This document shows, in pieces, positions 6,457 to 7,518 of a stretch of 7,518 nt of DNA. The translations under genes and the position numbers were made by a program. Under the pieces are notes generated by a model. It saw only the letters and a program-made list of their open reading frames with translations, had not been told where the DNA came from and did no database searches. This DNA is from Flavobacteriales bacterium (lineage in GTDB: Bacteria > Bacteroidota > Bacteroidia > Flavobacteriales > Flavobacteriaceae): contig QIIH01000227.1 in the NCBI GenBank assembly GCA_003229235.1, positions 1 to 7,518 on the forward strand. The letters are read 5' to 3'. Every line of letters begins with the position of its first letter. The first letter of the stretch is position 1.

Positions 6457-7431
6457 ATGTATCCAATTATTAGAAACAGAAGGCTCAGAACCTCTCCCGC
6501 GATGCGGAATTTGGTACGTGAAGTATCGATCACACCCCACGATTTTATCGTTCCTTTATTTGTGGTTGAAGGGCAAAATGTAAAAGAAGAAATTGCATCG
6601 ATGCCAGGCTATTTTCGCTATAGCTTAGATTTACTTTCAAAAGAAGTTAAGGAACTTTGGAATATGAATTTGCAGGCCGTTTTGCTGTTTGTAAAAGTGC
6701 CAGATTCCTTAAAAGACAATCAAGGCACGGAGGCCTTAAACGATGACGGCCTAATGCAACGCGCAATTAAAACTGTAAAAGATGCGACCCCGGATATGCT
6801 GGTAATGACAGATGTTGCGTTAGATCCGTATTCAAGTTATGGTCACGATGGTATTGTTCAGGGTGGCTTAATCTTAAATGACGAAACCAATGAGGTGTTG
6901 GCTCAAATGAGCATTTCGCATGCAACTGCTGGTGCAGATGTTGTGGCTCCTAGTGATATGATGGACGGTAGAATTTTAAGCATCCGCGAAGCGCTAGAAG
7001 ACGAAGGCTTTTTACATACAGGAATCATGAGTTATAGTGCAAAATATGCATCTAATTTATACGGTCCTTTTAGAGATGCTCTAGATTCGGCTCCTGGGTT
7101 TGGCGATAAAAAAACGTATCAGATGGACCCAGCAAATCGCTTTGAGGCCATTCGAGAAACTCAAATGGACATAGACGAGGGCGCCGATATTGTGATGGTT
7201 AAACCAGGATTGGCTTATCTAGATATTGTTCGAGAAATTCGCAACGAAGTAGATGTTCCTATCGCCGTATATCAGGTAAGCGGAGAATACGCCATGGTAA
7301 AGGCCGCCGCTGCACAAGGCTGGATAGATCATGACGGGGTTATGATGGAGCAACTAATAGCAATAAAGCGCGCCGGCGCAAATATGATTGCGAGCTATTT
7401 TGCTAAGGATGTAGTTAGATTACTTTCTTAA
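6457..7431 (+). CDS. hemB: Delta-aminolevulinic acid dehydratase (porphobilinogen synthase), aspartate-type metal site
   Basis: HemB condenses two 5-aminolevulinate molecules to porphobilinogen. The product has 324 residues, the usual length. The two active-site lysines are K196 in YSAKYAS and K249, the Schiff-base lysine, within the family signature GADIVMVKPGLAY at 242-254. The metal-switch region reads TDVALDPYSSYGHDG (118-132): A121, D123 and D131 replace the three cysteines of zinc-type enzymes, so this is the magnesium/potassium-responsive, zinc-independent class by established classification. E234 sits where the allosteric magnesium ligand lies in the E. coli enzyme by my own rough alignment. 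The start follows hemF by ten bases, with an AT-rich leader and no Shine-Dalgarno. It is the last gene of the operon although it acts second in the pathway. An overlapping frame at 6362-6583 is a shadow. Confidence 0.98.
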   Translation: MYPIIRNRRLRTSPAMRNLVREVSITPHDFIVPLFVVEGQNVKEEIASMPGYFRYSLDLLSKEVKELWNMNLQAVLLFVKVPDSLKDNQGTEALNDDGLMQRAIKTVKDATPDMLVMTDVALDPYSSYGHDGIVQGGLILNDETNEVLAQMSISHATAGADVVAPSDMMDGRILSIREALEDEGFLHTGIMSYSAKYASNLYGPFRDALDSAPGFGDKKTYQMDPANRFEAIRETQMDIDEGADIVMVKPGLAYLDIVREIRNEVDVPIAVYQVSGEYAMVKAAAAQGWIDHDGVMMEQLIAIKRAGANMIASYFAKDVVRLLS

Positions 7432-7434
7432 AAC

Positions 7435-7500
7435 CTGAGTTCGACCTAACGTTTGTTTACAGTTTAGATGAATTTTTATTCAATTCGAAGTCAGATTTTT
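7435..7500 (+). terminator. Imperfect inverted repeat after hemB, possible operon terminator
   Basis: CTGAGTTCGA at 7435-7444 can pair with TCGAAGTCAG at 7485-7494 in nine of ten positions (one G-G mismatch). The 40-base loop itself holds a small perfect hairpin, TGAAT-TTTT-ATTCA at 7469-7482. The right arm is followed by ATTTTT at 7495-7500. Position and the T-run fit a terminator, but the loop is long and the stem is not GC-rich, so it could equally be a dispersed intergenic repeat. I see no gene between 7432 and 7518. Confidence 0.35.
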
Positions 7501-7518
7501 GAAAGACTAACTAGTTAA

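Noticed and set aside
6271..6583. Overlapping frames at the hemF-hemB junction on both strands
   Set aside because: They overlap conserved hemF C-terminal and hemB N-terminal sequence and have no independent support.

Overview
The window reads as a chromosomal tetrapyrrole (haem) biosynthesis operon from a member of the Bacteroidota, most likely a flavobacterium. The evidence is the AT-rich DNA, start codons preceded by A/T-rich leaders without a Shine-Dalgarno purine run, a Bacteroidota-type -7 promoter motif (TAnnTTTG) before the first gene, and protein sequences that resemble flavobacterial Hem proteins as I remember them. No database search was possible.

Layout. Positions 1-277 (minus strand) hold the 5' part of a divergent gene that looks like the N-terminal sensor half of an AraC-type regulator. 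Positions 278-468 are the divergent promoter region. From 469 to 7431 eight genes run on the plus strand with almost no space between them: hemA, hemC, hemD, hemE, a small uncharacterised gene, an EI24/CysZ-like membrane protein gene, hemF and hemB. The last 87 bases are non-coding and contain an imperfect inverted repeat that may act as a terminator.

How the genes work together. HemA reduces glutamyl-tRNA to glutamate-1-semialdehyde. The aminomutase HemL, not in this window, would make 5-aminolevulinate. HemB condenses this to porphobilinogen, HemC makes hydroxymethylbilane, HemD closes the ring to uroporphyrinogen III, HemE decarboxylates it to coproporphyrinogen III, and HemF oxidises that with O2 to protoporphyrinogen IX. 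The last oxidation and iron insertion (a HemG/HemY-type enzyme and HemH) and HemL are not encoded here. Apart from hemB, which is last, the hem genes stand in reaction order. Use of oxygen-dependent HemF points to an aerobic life style.

The parts not explained by the textbook pathway are the 161-residue protein with an ordered set of conserved-looking polar motifs and the four-helix-type EI24 membrane protein, inserted together between hemE and hemF. HemB also carries the cysteine-free, aspartate-type metal site rather than the zinc-binding cysteine site. I saw no mobile element, CRISPR array, tRNA, rRNA or defence system.
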